A stretch of 64,000 bases of DNA, taken from NCBI RefSeq assembly GCF_003284975.1, contig NZ_QMEU01000008.1, forward strand, positions 37,945-101,944, written 5' to 3'. Below, piece after piece: positions 33,240 to 43,157 of the stretch. Every line of letters begins with the position of its first letter. Within the stretch, counting starts at the first letter, position 1. The position numbers were made by a program, and so were the translations under genes. Source of the DNA: Mycobacterium colombiense. Lineage in GTDB: Bacteria; Actinomycetota; Actinomycetes; Mycobacteriales; Mycobacteriaceae. The notes under the pieces were generated by a model that ran no database searches, was not told the origin of the DNA, and saw only the letters and a list, made by a program, of their open reading frames with translations.

Positions 33240-33412
33240 CGGTCGTGACCTTCGCTAGATCGATCGCTGTGCGGGGGTGCGGTGAATATCCGAGGGCCGG
33301 TTCGGGGTCATCGAAGACGGCGGCCGGACCAACTATCCCATACGATCGCGGTCCGTCAGCCGACCGTTTGAGCGTGTGGGCCGAGCAAGGTCCGCTCGAC
33401 TCCCTGCCGCGC

Positions 33413-35668
33413 TCATGCGTCGTCGACGACGCTGGTGAACGAGCGCAGCCGCAGGCTGTTGCCGACGACGAGAAGGCTGGAGGCGGCCATCGCGGCGCCG
33501 GCGAACATCGGGTTGAGCATGCCAAGCGCAGCCAGCGGGATGGCGGCGAGGTTGTACCCGAACGCCCACAGCAGGTTCGTCTTGATCGTGGCCAGCGTCC
33601 GCCGGGACAGCCGGATCGCGTCCACAGCGGCCCGCAGGTCACCGCGGACGACCGTGAGATCGGCGGCTTGGATCGCGACGTCGGTACCGGTGCCCATCGC
33701 CAGGCCCAGATCGGCGGCGGCCAGCGCCGCGGCGTCGTTGACGCCGTCACCGACCATGGCGACCACCTTGCCCTCCGATTGCAGGCGTTGCACCGCGGTG
33801 ACCTTGTCGACGGGCGTCGCGTCGGCGATGACCTGCGCGATCCCGAGCTCGTCGGCGATGCCGGCGGCGACGCCCGCGTTGTCGCCGGTCAGCAGCACCG
33901 GCGTAAGGCCAAGTCGGGTGAACTGCCGGACCGCCTCGGCGCTGGACGGTTTGATCGTGTCGGCGACCACCACGATGCCGCGGGCCAGGCCGTCCCAGCC
34001 GACTACCACGGCGGTCTTGCCATCCGCCTGGGCGCGGGCCTTGGCCGCCGACAGCGCGGCGTCGAGGTGCATCCCGCGTCCGCTCAGCAAGCGTTCGCGG
34101 CCGACGACGACGGCACGCCCGTCGACCGTGCCCTGTACGCCGTCGCCGTCGATCCCGGTGAAGTCGGTGGGAACGGGCAGCGCGCCGAGTTGGGCCGCGG
34201 CGCACCGGGCGATGGCCCGTGCGACGGGATGCTCGGAGGCGTCTTCCAGGGCCCCGGCGTAACGCAACAGCGTGCTGCGGTCGGTCTGCGGGCCGGGGAT
34301 GACGTCGACCAGGGTCATCTTGCCGGTGGTGACGGTGCCGGTCTTGTCGAGCACGATCGTGTCGACGCTGCGGGTGGCCTCGAGCACTTCGGGCCCGTTG
34401 ATGAGCACGCCGAGCTGAGCGGCGCGTCCGGCGCCGACCAGCAGGGCGGTCGGGGTGGCCAACCCCAGCGCGCACGGGCAGGCGATGATGAGCACCGCGA
34501 CGGCCGCCGTCAGGGCGGTGGTGATCGAGAAGCCCGCCGCTAGCCAGCCGGCCAGCGTCGCCACCGCGAGGCCGATGACCACGGGAACGAACACCCCCGA
34601 GACGCGGTCGGCGAGGCGCTGCGCCCGGGCCTTGCCGGATTGCGCCCGCTCGACGAGCCTGGCCATCTGCGCGAGCTGGGTGTCGTCACCGACCCCGGTG
34701 GCGCGCACCACGAGCCGGCCGCCGACGTTGACGGTGGCGCCGGTGACCGCGTCGCCCGCACCGACCTCGACCGGGACGGATTCGCCGGTCAGCATGGCGA
34801 CGTCGACGGCCGAGGAACCCGCGACGACGATCCCGTCGGTGGCGATCCGTTCCCCGGGACGCACGACGAACTCGTCGCCGATCGTGAGGTGCTCGATCGG
34901 GATGCGGGTCTCGGCACCGTCGCGTAGTACCGCGACGTCCTTGGCGCCCAGTGTCAGCAGCTCGCGCAGCGCGGAGCCGGCCGCCCGCTTGGACCGCTTC
35001 TCGAAATACCGGCCGGCGAGCACGAACAACGTCACACCCGCGGCGACCTCGAAGTAGACGTGGCACGGGGCGCCGTCGCGCCCGACGGTCAGCTCGAAGT
35101 CGTGCTGCATGCCCGGTTGGTCGGCGGCCCCGACAATCAGGGCGTAGATCGACCACAGAAATGCCGCCAGGGTGCCGAGCGAAACAAGTGTGTCCATGGT
35201 GGCGACGCCGTGCTTGAGGTTGGTCCAGGCGGCCGCGTGGAAGGGCCGGCCGCACCACACGACGACCGGTGTGGTCAGGGCCAGCGAAACCCAGTGCCAG
35301 TGCGGGAAATCCCACGCGGGCACCATGGCCATGGCGATGACGGGCCCGGCCAGCACGATCGCGGTGACCAGCCGCCGGCGCAGCGAGGCCAGCTCCCGGT
35401 CATCGGGTGTCGAGCCCTGCGGCAGTGCGGCGGCGTACCCGGCCCTTTCGATCTCGCCGATGAGAATCCGCGGGTCGTAACCGGCGGGGGCCGTGACGGC
35501 GGCCTTCTCGGTGGCGTAGTTGACGGTCGCCGCGACGCCGTCGAGCTTGTTGAGCTTCTTCTCGATCCGGGCCGCGCACGAGGCGCAAGTCATCCCGGTG
35601 ATCTCCAGCTCGATGCGGGACGGGGCGGTTGAGGCGGCGCGATTGATCTGGCGTGGGGGCGTGCTCAT
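33413..35668 (-). CDS. Cu+-exporting P1B-type ATPase
   Basis: A 751-residue copper efflux pump of the CopA/CtpA/CtpV type. One N-terminal HMA domain has GMTCASC (residues 25-31). The transmembrane metal site is [11 protein letters not shown]. The phosphorylation site is [11 protein letters not shown], and [18 protein letters not shown] is the hinge motif. It moves Cu+ out of the cytoplasm at ATP cost. The ATG at 35668 overlaps the stop of the upstream copper chaperone gene by 4 bp, so the two form an operon. No CsoR or RicR gene and no recognisable operator is seen. Confidence 0.92.
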   Translation of the reverse strand: MSTPPRQINRAASTAPSRIELEITGMTCASCAARIEKKLNKLDGVAATVNYATEKAAVTAPAGYDPRILIGEIERAGYAAALPQGSTPDDRELASLRRRLVTAIVLAGPVIAMAMVPAWDFPHWHWVSLALTTPVVVWCGRPFHAAAWTNLKHGVATMDTLVSLGTLAAFLWSIYALIVGAADQPGMQHDFELTVGRDGAPCHVYFEVAAGVTLFVLAGRYFEKRSKRAAGSALRELLTLGAKDVAVLRDGAETRIPIEHLTIGDEFVVRPGERIATDGIVVAGSSAVDVAMLTGESVPVEVGAGDAVTGATVNVGGRLVVRATGVGDDTQLAQMARLVERAQSGKARAQRLADRVSGVFVPVVIGLAVATLAGWLAAGFSITTALTAAVAVLIIACPCALGLATPTALLVGAGRAAQLGVLINGPEVLEATRSVDTIVLDKTGTVTTGKMTLVDVIPGPQTDRSTLLRYAGALEDASEHPVARAIARCAAAQLGALPVPTDFTGIDGDGVQGTVDGRAVVVGRERLLSGRGMHLDAALSAAKARAQADGKTAVVVGWDGLARGIVVVADTIKPSSAEAVRQFTRLGLTPVLLTGDNAGVAAGIADELGIAQVIADATPVDKVTAVQRLQSEGKVVAMVGDGVNDAAALAAADLGLAMGTGTDVAIQAADLTVVRGDLRAAVDAIRLSRRTLATIKTNLLWAFGYNLAAIPLAALGMLNPMFAGAAMAASSLLVVGNSLRLRSFTSVVDDA

Positions 35669-35877
35669 GCGACCAGGACGGCCGCATAGCCGGCCTCGTC
35701 GACCGCGCCAAGGACGGCATCCGCGTCGATGGGCTGTGCGCTGGTGACGACGAGCCGGCCCGTGGTGGCGCTGACCGCCACGTCCTCGACGCCGGGAATC
35801 TGGGCCACCTCGCTCTGGACGGCGGCCTCGCAGTGCCCACAGCTCATCCCGCTCACCCGATATTCGCTGGTGGGCAT
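35665..35877 (-). CDS. CopZ-like copper chaperone (HMA domain)
   Basis: A 70-residue single HMA domain protein with the metal site [13 protein letters not shown] (residues 8-20, two Cys). It binds Cu+ in the cytosol and delivers it to the ATPase encoded immediately downstream, with which it overlaps by 4 bp. A GAAGGAG ribosome-binding site precedes the ATG. Confidence 0.9.
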   Translation of the reverse strand: MPTSEYRVSGMSCGHCEAAVQSEVAQIPGVEDVAVSATTGRLVVTSAQPIDADAVLGAVDEAGYAAVLVA

Positions 35878-36002
35878 GCCGCTCCTTCTTCGCTTCCCCG
35901 GCAGGTCTTGACCCCTCCATTCTGCCTGCTCGGCCCGGCGGCTATTGGCGCAGGTGGAAGCCGGCGACGGGATTAGGCTGCCGGGTAGCGGAAGGAGACA
36001 TC

Positions 36003-36473
36003 ATGACCGTCACTGTCGTCGACCGGGGTCCCCGCCAGGTGAGCCGCAGGGTCGACGTTGCCGCCCCGGCGGCGGAGCTGTACGCCTTGGTCGCCGATCC
36101 CCGCCGGCACCACGAACTGGACGGATCGGGCACGGTCCGCGACAACATCACCGTGCCACCGCAACTCGTTGCGGGCTCGAAGTTTTCGACGCACATGAAG
36201 ATGTTCGGCATTCCCTACCGCATCACCAGCACGATTACCGCGTTGATGCCGAACGAACTGGTCGAATGGCGCCATCCGCTGGGTCACCGGTGGCGGTGGG
36301 AGTTCGACGCGGTGTCGCCGACCCAGACCACGGTCACCGAGACCTTCGACTACCGCGACGCCGGTGCGCTCAAGAACAAGCTGAAGTACTACGAGCGGAT
36401 GGGTTTCGCCAAGGCGAACGCCTCGGGCATCGAAGCGACGCTGAGCAAACTGCGTGACCGCTACGCCGGGTGA
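36003..36473 (+). CDS. SRPBCC (START-like) family protein
   Basis: A 156-residue helix-grip protein of the polyketide cyclase/dehydrase type. The N-terminal [20 protein letters not shown] motif is typical, and the Trp-rich strand [15 protein letters not shown] lines the hydrophobic cavity. It probably binds a hydrophobic ligand; enzymatic activity is not evident. GGAAGGAG lies just upstream of the ATG. It is convergent with the PPOX-type gene, their stop codons directly adjoining at 36471-36476. Confidence 0.83.
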   Translation: MTVTVVDRGPRQVSRRVDVAAPAAELYALVADPRRHHELDGSGTVRDNITVPPQLVAGSKFSTHMKMFGIPYRITSTITALMPNELVEWRHPLGHRWRWEFDAVSPTQTTVTETFDYRDAGALKNKLKYYERMGFAKANASGIEATLSKLRDRYAG

Positions 36474-37034
36474 TCAGCCGGCCGCCGGATCGGCTGTGTC
36501 CCAGGGCATCACACCCGACACCCAGTGGCTGAGTTCCTTGGCCTGGTCGTTACGGTGCAGATGCCGCGGCGGCGTCGCAAAGGTGGAGTATGGCCGGCAG
36601 CGAATGACCACCCGATCCTCGCGTTCACACATCTCCCGGATGTGCGGCCGCGCCTCGTCGCCCAGTGGTTGGCCCGACATCCGACCGCCGACCGCCATCA
36701 TCACGTCGACCGCCAGATCCCGGTCCCGGTCGAGGGTCGCGTCGGCATAGACCTGCAAATAGGCGAAGGGCCACCGCTCGTCGAGCACGCACAGGCTGAC
36801 CTTGCCGTCACGTTCGACGATGCGGGCCTTGCCACGACCGGCCATGGTGGAGACGAGCAATTCGTCGGTATCGGTCGGGATGTAGTACACGATCGACATG
36901 CCCGGGCCGTCGTTGCGGCGACGGTAGCCGAAGACGCAGGTGCGATGCGTGCGCACGAACTCGCGTCGCTCTGAGGGCAGCATGTCACGGTCGGTGGGAG
37001 CGGTAAAGGGTTTCACCGCCAGGGGAAGGAGCAT
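36474..37034 (-). CDS. PPOX-class flavin/F420-dependent oxidoreductase
   Basis: A 186-residue split beta-barrel protein of the pyridoxamine 5'-phosphate oxidase superfamily, which binds FMN or, in mycobacteria, often F420. Typical segments are FVRTHRTCVFGYRRRNDGPG, the strand LVSTMAGRGKARIVERDGKV and VCVLDERWPFAY-like sequence (here SLCVLDERWPFAYLQV). I use the ATG at 37034, with AAGGA upstream, instead of the TTG at 37055. It is divergent from the TetR gene at 37134, across a 25-bp palindrome, and probably under its control. Confidence 0.83.
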   Translation of the reverse strand: MLLPLAVKPFTAPTDRDMLPSERREFVRTHRTCVFGYRRRNDGPGMSIVYYIPTDTDELLVSTMAGRGKARIVERDGKVSLCVLDERWPFAYLQVYADATLDRDRDLAVDVMMAVGGRMSGQPLGDEARPHIREMCEREDRVVIRCRPYSTFATPPRHLHRNDQAKELSHWVSGVMPWDTADPAAG

Positions 37035-37076
37035 CGCGAATGTCCTTGCTGTCAAGGGGCTTGAATCATGGACCTA

Positions 37077-37101
37077 ATTATGGATACAGTGTCTCCGTAA
37101 T
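37077..37101. promoter_or_regulatory. 25-bp palindrome between PPOX and TetR genes
   Basis: Outer arms ATTA and TAAT, then GGA and TCC, then ACA and TGT are symmetric around the centre; apart from the central base, only two position pairs deviate. It is 43 bp from the PPOX start and 33 bp from the TetR start. Its position and size make it the probable operator of the TetR. Confidence 0.72.
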
Positions 37102-37133
37102 AGGTCGGGCTGTCAAGCGTCAGGAGAGCCACC

Positions 37134-37805
37134 TTGCGTGACGCGGACGACACCGACCGGCCGCGCCGCTCTCGGGGGCGCCCGGCTCTACCGATGGAGC
37201 GCATCCTGGGCGCGGCCGTCGAGCTCGTCGACGAGCAGGGTCCTGAGGCGTTGTCGATGCGGTCGCTGTCGCAGCGCCTGGAATCGGGCACCGCCACGTT
37301 GTACCGCCACTTCTCCAACCGGTCCGAATTGGTGTCACTGGTGATCGACGAAATTCTTGGCGAGGTCGACCTCGACGCGGACGAGCTCGCCGCGATGCCG
37401 TGGCAGCAGGCGTGTGTCACGTTCGCGCAGCACATGTTTGACGCGCTGAGCCGGCATGGCAATGTCGCGCCCCTTCTGGTCGAGTACACCCCGATGGGGC
37501 CGAACGCGTTGGCCAATCGCGAGCGGTGCCTGGCCGTTCTTCTCGGCAACGGTTTTTCACCGGCGGTCGCCGCCCACGCGTACGCGACGCTGGCGCGCTA
37601 TGTGCTGGGCTTCGCAATACAACTGGCGGGCGCGGCGTCCGACGGTGCACAGGACGCCGAACTCTCAGCGGCGTTTCACCGGCTCGATCCGTCCCGCTTT
37701 CCCGCGACGGTGACCGTCGCCGACGACCTGCCCGTCCCGTTGGCCGACGAGTTTGCGTTCGGGTTGCGGCTCATCGTCGCCGGCCTCGAGCGGTTGCCGG
37801 AGTGA
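37134..37805 (+). CDS. TetR family transcriptional regulator
   Basis: A 223-residue repressor candidate. The N-terminal arginine-rich arm RPRRSRGRPALP is followed by a helix-turn-helix in SMRSLSQRLESGTATLYRHF. The C-terminal domain resembles the TetR_C_1 (tetracycline repressor-like) type. The start is a TTG at 37134, 3 bp after GGAGAGCC; no in-frame ATG or GTG lies close. It is divergent from the PPOX gene and 67 bp upstream of the DUF417 membrane gene, both possible targets. Confidence 0.84.
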   Translation: MRDADDTDRPRRSRGRPALPMERILGAAVELVDEQGPEALSMRSLSQRLESGTATLYRHFSNRSELVSLVIDEILGEVDLDADELAAMPWQQACVTFAQHMFDALSRHGNVAPLLVEYTPMGPNALANRERCLAVLLGNGFSPAVAAHAYATLARYVLGFAIQLAGAASDGAQDAELSAAFHRLDPSRFPATVTVADDLPVPLADEFAFGLRLIVAGLERLPE

Positions 37806-37872
37806 ACGCAACCGTGCCCTGAACCGTGTGTTGGGGGAACGCCCACGCATTGAGCCGAAAGGACCTCGCCCG

Positions 37873-38367
37873 ATGATCGACCAAACCCTCGCACCGGCCG
37901 CGGCGCCGGCACTGACCCGGTGGGGCCAACTCGTCAGCCACTACGGACTGGTGCTTGTTTTGGTGTGGATCGGTTTCGGCAAGTACGTGAAGATGGAGGC
38001 CCGGGTGCTGATTCAGCACAGCCCGCTGATGAGCTGGGTCTATGACGTATTCAGCGTCACCTTCGTCGCGTATGCCCTCGGAACGATGGAAATCGTTGCC
38101 GGACTGCTCATTGCGGTGCGCCCGCTATGGCCGCGGATTTCGGCGGCCGGCAGCGCCCTGGCGGTGGTGCTGTTCTTGGGCACGTTGAGTTTTCTCTTCA
38201 CCACGCCGGGTGTGGTCATGACGTACGCCCACGGCGTTCCGGTGCTCTCGGCGCTGCCCGGCCAGTTTCTGCTCAAGGATCTGGTCTTGATCGGGGTGGC
38301 GCTGTGGACGCTGGGCGACTCACTGGCGGCGGCAATCGCCGCGGGCAAGGAGCGCGGCCGTCAGTAG
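37873..38367 (+). CDS. DUF417 (RclC/YkgB-like) membrane protein
   Basis: A 164-residue integral membrane protein with about four helices. The N-terminal GLVLVLVWIGFGKYVKMEAR and the nearby HSPLMSW block are the DUF417 signature found in E. coli RclC, which belongs to a reactive-chlorine response. By analogy it may help in oxidative or electrophile stress; the evidence is family resemblance only. The ATG at 37873 follows a purine-rich stretch AAAGGACC. It is downstream of the TetR gene on the same strand. Confidence 0.8.
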   Translation: MIDQTLAPAAAPALTRWGQLVSHYGLVLVLVWIGFGKYVKMEARVLIQHSPLMSWVYDVFSVTFVAYALGTMEIVAGLLIAVRPLWPRISAAGSALAVVLFLGTLSFLFTTPGVVMTYAHGVPVLSALPGQFLLKDLVLIGVALWTLGDSLAAAIAAGKERGRQ

Positions 38368-38526
38368 CCTCTTGGCCTGCCCTGCGTGGCGGCATTCCGG
38401 AAGACCCCAGACATGGTGTCGCGCAACGCCTTAAGGCCACGGCCCGTCGGCAGGCTCCCGCGGTGAGCCCTTGATATGGCGAAGCGATAAATTATAGGGT
38501 CGAGGGCACGGAGAGGAACCCAGGCC

Positions 38527-40326
38527 GTGACCGAGACCGTTCGCCAGGCGCTTGACGTCGACGCGCTGCGGCGCAAGTACGCCGAAGAGCGCGCGCGCCG
38601 GTTACGCGCGGATGGCATCGCGCAGTACGTCGAGATGGCCGGCCCGTTCGCCCGATTTGCCGAAGACCCCTGGGTGAACGACGACTACGTCCGCGAACCG
38701 CTCGCCGACGAGGTGGACGTCGCCATCATCGGCGCGGGATTCGGCGGGTTGTTGACCGGTGCACGGCTACGCCAGCTGGGCGTCGAAAGCGTGCGGCTCA
38801 TCGACAGGGCGGCCGACGTGGGCGGCACCTGGTACTGGAACCGCTATCCCGGAATCGCTTGCGACGTCGAGTCGTACGTGTACATGCCGCTGCTCGAGGA
38901 GCTCGGCTACACGCCGACCGAAAAATACGCCAAGGGCCCCGAGATCTTCGCCCACTGCCGCCGCATCGCCGAACACTACGACCTTTACCGCGACGCCTGC
39001 CTGCGTACCGATGTGCGGGAAATCCGTTGGGACGCGGCACGATCGCGCTGGATCATCCGCACCGACCGCGGCGACGAGATGCGGGCCAGGTTCGTCTCCA
39101 TGGCCAACGGATATCAGGCCAAGCCGAAGTTGCCGGGCATCGAAGGACTGGGCGCCTTCGGCGGTCATGCGTTCCACACCAGTCGGTGGGACTACGCCTA
39201 CACCGGGGACCAACTGCAGCATCTGGCCGGCAAGCGCGTCGGCATCATCGGAACCGGTGCCACCGCGATCCAGTGCATACCGCACCTCGGCGCGGCCGCC
39301 GGCCGGCTCTACGTCTTTCAGCGCACCCCGTCCTCGGTCGACGTCCGCGCCAATCGCGCCACCGATCCTCAGTGGGCCAACGCATTACGGCCCGGCTGGC
39401 AGCGCGAGCGGATACAGAACTTTCAAATCCTGACCGCCGGAGGACAAGCCGACCAGGACATGGTCGCCGATGCCTGGACGAGCATCACCCGCAAGCTGCC
39501 CGTGATGCGTCAGGACGGGGAGGGCCTCACCGATCCCGAACAACGCGGCCGTGACATCGAGTTGGCCGACTTCGCCAAGATGGACGAGATCCGCGCGCGC
39601 GTCGATGCGATCGTCAGCGATCCCGCGACCGCCGAAGCGCTCAAACCGTGGTACGGCTACTTCTGCAAAAGGCCCTGCTTTCACGACGAGTATCTGCAGA
39701 CCTTCAACCGGGACAACGTCACCCTGGTGGACACCCGGGGTCGCGGCGTGCAGCGCATCACCGATACCGGCGTGGTGGTCGACGGCGTCGCCTACGAACT
39801 CGACTGTCTCATCTTCGCAACGGGTTTCGAGGTCGGCACCGACTATTGCCGCCGCACCGGGTTCGAGCTGATCGGACGTGACGGTGTGACACTGACCGGA
39901 CACTGGGGCGACGGCGTGCGCACCTTCCAGGGCCTGTGCACGACCGGCTTCCCGAACTGCTTCATTGAAAGCATCGCCCAGGCCGGTCTGACGGTGAACT
40001 TCCCGTACCTGCTCGACGTGCAGGCCGGCCACGTCGCGTGGATCATTGCCACCGCGCTCACCGAGGGGATCACCGAAATCGAGGCCGCGCCCACCGCCGA
40101 GGCCGCCTGGGTCGACACCGTGGTGTCCCGGTCGGTCGCCAGCGCCGAACGGGCCAGGGTGTGCACGCCCGGCTATTACAACCGGGAGGGCAAGGCCGAC
40201 ACCAAGACTCGGCAGGGCAGCTTCTTCTTCGGCGGACCCACCGAGTACGCCGACATCCTGCAGCGGTGGCGCGCCGACGGCGACCTAAACGGCATGCTAA
40301 CCCGCCGCGCGGGGTGCCGGCCGTGA
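38527..40326 (+). CDS. Class B flavin monooxygenase, Baeyer-Villiger type (first of pair)
   Basis: A 599-residue FAD/NADPH monooxygenase. The FAD Rossmann motif is IIGAGFGG (67-74). The BVMO fingerprint FxGxxxHxxxWD is seen as FGGHAFHTSRWD, and the NADPH Rossmann motif is VGIIGTGATAIQ. It has a long N-terminal extension of about 60 residues, as in larger BVMOs. It inserts oxygen next to a carbonyl, converting ketones to esters or lactones. The GTG at 38527 follows GGAGAGG, and TATAGGGT at about 38495 could be a -10. It overlaps the next monooxygenase gene by 4 bp. Confidence 0.9.
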   Translation: MTETVRQALDVDALRRKYAEERARRLRADGIAQYVEMAGPFARFAEDPWVNDDYVREPLADEVDVAIIGAGFGGLLTGARLRQLGVESVRLIDRAADVGGTWYWNRYPGIACDVESYVYMPLLEELGYTPTEKYAKGPEIFAHCRRIAEHYDLYRDACLRTDVREIRWDAARSRWIIRTDRGDEMRARFVSMANGYQAKPKLPGIEGLGAFGGHAFHTSRWDYAYTGDQLQHLAGKRVGIIGTGATAIQCIPHLGAAAGRLYVFQRTPSSVDVRANRATDPQWANALRPGWQRERIQNFQILTAGGQADQDMVADAWTSITRKLPVMRQDGEGLTDPEQRGRDIELADFAKMDEIRARVDAIVSDPATAEALKPWYGYFCKRPCFHDEYLQTFNRDNVTLVDTRGRGVQRITDTGVVVDGVAYELDCLIFATGFEVGTDYCRRTGFELIGRDGVTLTGHWGDGVRTFQGLCTTGFPNCFIESIAQAGLTVNFPYLLDVQAGHVAWIIATALTEGITEIEAAPTAEAAWVDTVVSRSVASAERARVCTPGYYNREGKADTKTRQGSFFFGGPTEYADILQRWRADGDLNGMLTRRAGCRP

Positions 40327-41888
40327 CGAGTCGAAAAGCCGGCTTCCTCTACGCCATTGGGCGATTGCGCGCGGCGACCCGGCGCCGCCGCGGACCGAAG
40401 GTGGCGATCATCGGCGCGGGCTTCGGCGGGCTGGGCGCTGCCGTCGCGCTGCGCCGCGCGGGCATCGACGACCTGGTGATCGTCGAGGCGGCCGACGGAG
40501 TCGGCGGCACCTGGCGACGCAACACCTATCCCGGGGCCGCCTGCGACATCCAAAGCCACCTCTACTCGTTCTCCTTCGCCCCCAACGCGTCTTGGAGCCG
40601 CACCTACGCGCGCCAGCCCGAGATACTGGCCTACCTCGAATCGGTGGCCGACGATTTCGACCTGCGCCGCCAGCTCATGCTCGACACCACGGTGCGCTCC
40701 CTGCACTGGAACCCGCACACCGGCGGGTGGGATTGCCGGCTGGAACGCGGCGGGCGCTCGGCCACACTGACCGCCGACGTCGTCGTGTGCGCGATCGGTT
40801 TGTTCGGTTCTGCCAATCGCCCCGACATCGACGGCCTGGGCGACTTCACCGGCCCGGTGCTGCACACCGCGCAGTGGGATCACGACCTCGATCTGGCCGG
40901 CCGCCGCGTCGCGGTGATCGGCACCGGCGCCAGCGGGGTGCAGGTCGTCCCCGAACTGGCCAAGACCGCCGGGCGCCTCACAGTCTTCCAGCGCACCCCA
41001 CCCTGGATGGTGCCCAAGGACGATCGTCCGTACACCGCAACCGAATTGGCCCGCTTCCGGCGCAGCCCGCTCGCGCTGCGCCGCACCCGGTGGCAGATCT
41101 GGAAGTTCCAGCACGACAACACCGCGACCTTCGCCGAGGACCCCGTGGTGACCTCGCGCGCCCAGATCGCGACGTCGTTTCTCGAGCGCACCGTCGATGA
41201 CGAACCGCTGCGCCGGGCGCTGACTCCCGACTATCCGTTCCGGTGTAAACGGGTATTGCTGGGCGACGATTATTACCGGGCGTTGCAGCGCGACAATGTC
41301 GAGCTGGTCACCGATCCCATCGCCCGCGTCGGCGCGGCGTCGGTGACCACGGCGACGGGTGCGGAGGTTGACATCGACGTCATTGTCCTGGCGACCGGCT
41401 TCGAGACCTCCCGCTACCTTTGCGGCATCGACGTCGTCGGCGCCGGCGGCCGCCGGCTGCACGAACACTGGGGCGACGACCCATCCGCCTACCTGGGGGT
41501 CGCGGTCAGCGGATTCCCGAACTTCTTCATGCTCTACGGCCCCAACACCAACCAGGGCGGCAACTCCATCGTCTACATCCTCGAGGCCGGGGCGCGGCTG
41601 GTCGCCAGCGCGGTGAGCCGCCTGGCGCGCCGCGGCGGATATCTCGACGTACGCCCAGAGGCCGAAAGGCGGTACAACGACGCACTTTCCGCGGACCTGG
41701 AGCGCACCATCTGGACGCGGTGCGACAGCTACTTCCGGTCGCCGACCGGGCGCATCGTCACCCAATGGCCGTACACCGAACTGGACTACGCCCGCCGGAC
41801 ATGGCGGCTGCGGCCAGGGGAGTGGATCCATGGCCGGGTCGGCAACGATGCCGGTGTATCCAGGGTCGGGGTCGGCGCGCAGGGCTGA
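40323..41888 (+). CDS. Class B flavin monooxygenase, Baeyer-Villiger type (second of pair)
   Basis: A 521-residue paralogue-like FAD monooxygenase. Motifs are IIGAGFGGLGAAVALRRAGI (about 28-47), the BVMO fingerprint FTGPVLHTAQWD, and VAVIGTGASGVQVVPELAK. The sequence differs greatly from the upstream enzyme, so the pair is not a recent duplication. The GTG at 40323 overlaps the upstream TGA, giving translational coupling. Two BVMOs in one operon suggest sequential oxidation of one substrate, or a heteromeric relationship; neither is shown. Confidence 0.9.
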   Translation: MTSRKAGFLYAIGRLRAATRRRRGPKVAIIGAGFGGLGAAVALRRAGIDDLVIVEAADGVGGTWRRNTYPGAACDIQSHLYSFSFAPNASWSRTYARQPEILAYLESVADDFDLRRQLMLDTTVRSLHWNPHTGGWDCRLERGGRSATLTADVVVCAIGLFGSANRPDIDGLGDFTGPVLHTAQWDHDLDLAGRRVAVIGTGASGVQVVPELAKTAGRLTVFQRTPPWMVPKDDRPYTATELARFRRSPLALRRTRWQIWKFQHDNTATFAEDPVVTSRAQIATSFLERTVDDEPLRRALTPDYPFRCKRVLLGDDYYRALQRDNVELVTDPIARVGAASVTTATGAEVDIDVIVLATGFETSRYLCGIDVVGAGGRRLHEHWGDDPSAYLGVAVSGFPNFFMLYGPNTNQGGNSIVYILEAGARLVASAVSRLARRGGYLDVRPEAERRYNDALSADLERTIWTRCDSYFRSPTGRIVTQWPYTELDYARRTWRLRPGEWIHGRVGNDAGVSRVGVGAQG

Positions 41889-42066
41889 CCGCCCGGACGC
41901 ATTTCGGCGCCGCGTAATGACCCAACCACGGTGGGCGTATTTATCTTCAGGCTGATTCTCAAGGCTGCCGCCCAGTGGCCCGATAGTTAACATTCTTAAA
42001 AAAGTTCGGTGCCACACGCGGCTGTTTGGCACATCATCATGGTCGGTGGTGGAAGGTGTGGTTGAC

Positions 42067-43140
42067 GTGGTGAAACTGCTGCCACCCGATACGGCCCGCC
42101 GGCCGCTGCGGCTTCCCTGGCTGAGCCTCCTGGGGGTTCTCGCGATCGTCGTCGCCACGACCGCGATCGTGCTGAAGAACCTTCCGGCGGGTGGTTCGAA
42201 CGAGATCTTCAACGTGTCCTACGACCCGACGCGCGAATTGTATGCGGCGCTGGACAAACGGTTCGTCGCGGACTACCACGCGCACAACGGAACAACGCTG
42301 AGCATAAAGGAGTCTCACGGCGGCTCGGGGCGTCAGCTTCGCAGCGTGCTTGATGGCAGTCAAAGAGCCAGCGTGGTGTCCCTGGCGTTGATCAGCGACA
42401 TCGACACGCTCAGCAAGCGGGGCCTGATCGCCGGCAACTGGCAACAGCGGCTACCGAACGCCTCGGTGCCCTACACGTCGACCATCGTCTTCGTCGTCCG
42501 CAAGGGCAATCCCAAGGGGATCCACGACTGGCCCGACCTGATCGATCCCGATGTGGCCGTGGTGTCCCCGAATCCGCGGACGTCCGGCAACGGTCAACTG
42601 AGCGTGTTGGCGGCCTGGGGTGCGGTCACCACCCGCGGTGGCAGCCCTGCGCAGGCGACCGCGTACGTGAAGTCGCTACTGCAACACGTTGCCGTTTCCG
42701 ATGCCGGTGCCCGCAGCGCCGGAGACAGCTTCGCGCTGGCCAAGATCGGCGATGTCCAGCTGACGTGGGAGAACGAGGCGCTGCGCGAGGTCGCGGCGAA
42801 CAAGGACGAGCTCGAGCTCGTCTACCCGCCGGTCAGCATCCTCGCTCAGCCCGCGGTGGCCTGGGTCGACGCGAACGTGACCGATCCCGCGACGGCGGCC
42901 CACGCGAAGGCGTACCTCGACTACCTGTTCACCGACGCGGCTCAGGAACTGGTGGCGCAATACGGGTACCGGCCCTTCAAGCCGGCGATCCTGGCCAAGC
43001 ATGCCGACCGGCTGCGCCCGCTGACCCTGTTCCCGATCAGCGCCATCGCCAAGGACTGGAGCGACGCGCGGGAACAGTTCTTCGGCACCAACGGAATCCT
43101 GGACACGATCTCGGCGCCCGCCGCGGCGTCGGGTGCTTAG
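42067..43140 (+). CDS. Sulfate-type substrate-binding protein (Sbp/SubI-like)
   Basis: A 357-residue extracytoplasmic binding protein of the sulfate/thiosulfate family. An N-terminal hydrophobic segment ([20 protein letters not shown]) anchors or exports it. Family motifs are [35 protein letters not shown] and [20 protein letters not shown]. No ABC permease or ATPase follows; instead a SulP permease starts 17 bp downstream. I use the GTG at 42067, with GGAAGG 10 bp upstream; several other in-frame GTG codons (42046, 42049, 42058, 42070) are possible. The pairing suggests capture of sulfate for the SulP. Confidence 0.85.
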   Translation: MVKLLPPDTARRPLRLPWLSLLGVLAIVVATTAIVLKNLPAGGSNEIFNVSYDPTRELYAALDKRFVADYHAHNGTTLSIKESHGGSGRQLRSVLDGSQRASVVSLALISDIDTLSKRGLIAGNWQQRLPNASVPYTSTIVFVVRKGNPKGIHDWPDLIDPDVAVVSPNPRTSGNGQLSVLAAWGAVTTRGGSPAQATAYVKSLLQHVAVSDAGARSAGDSFALAKIGDVQLTWENEALREVAANKDELELVYPPVSILAQPAVAWVDANVTDPATAAHAKAYLDYLFTDAAQELVAQYGYRPFKPAILAKHADRLRPLTLFPISAIAKDWSDAREQFFGTNGILDTISAPAAASGA

Positions 43141-43157
43141 CGAAAGACGTCGACATC

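Noticed and set aside
31842..33248. A 468-codon frame opposite the membrane esterase
   Set aside because: The minus-strand frame has membrane helices and GWSMGG. The opposite one has a low-complexity Arg/Gly composition.
40176..42212. A 678-codon frame antisense to the second monooxygenase
   Set aside because: The plus-strand frame has both Rossmann motifs and the BVMO fingerprint; the antisense is a composition shadow.
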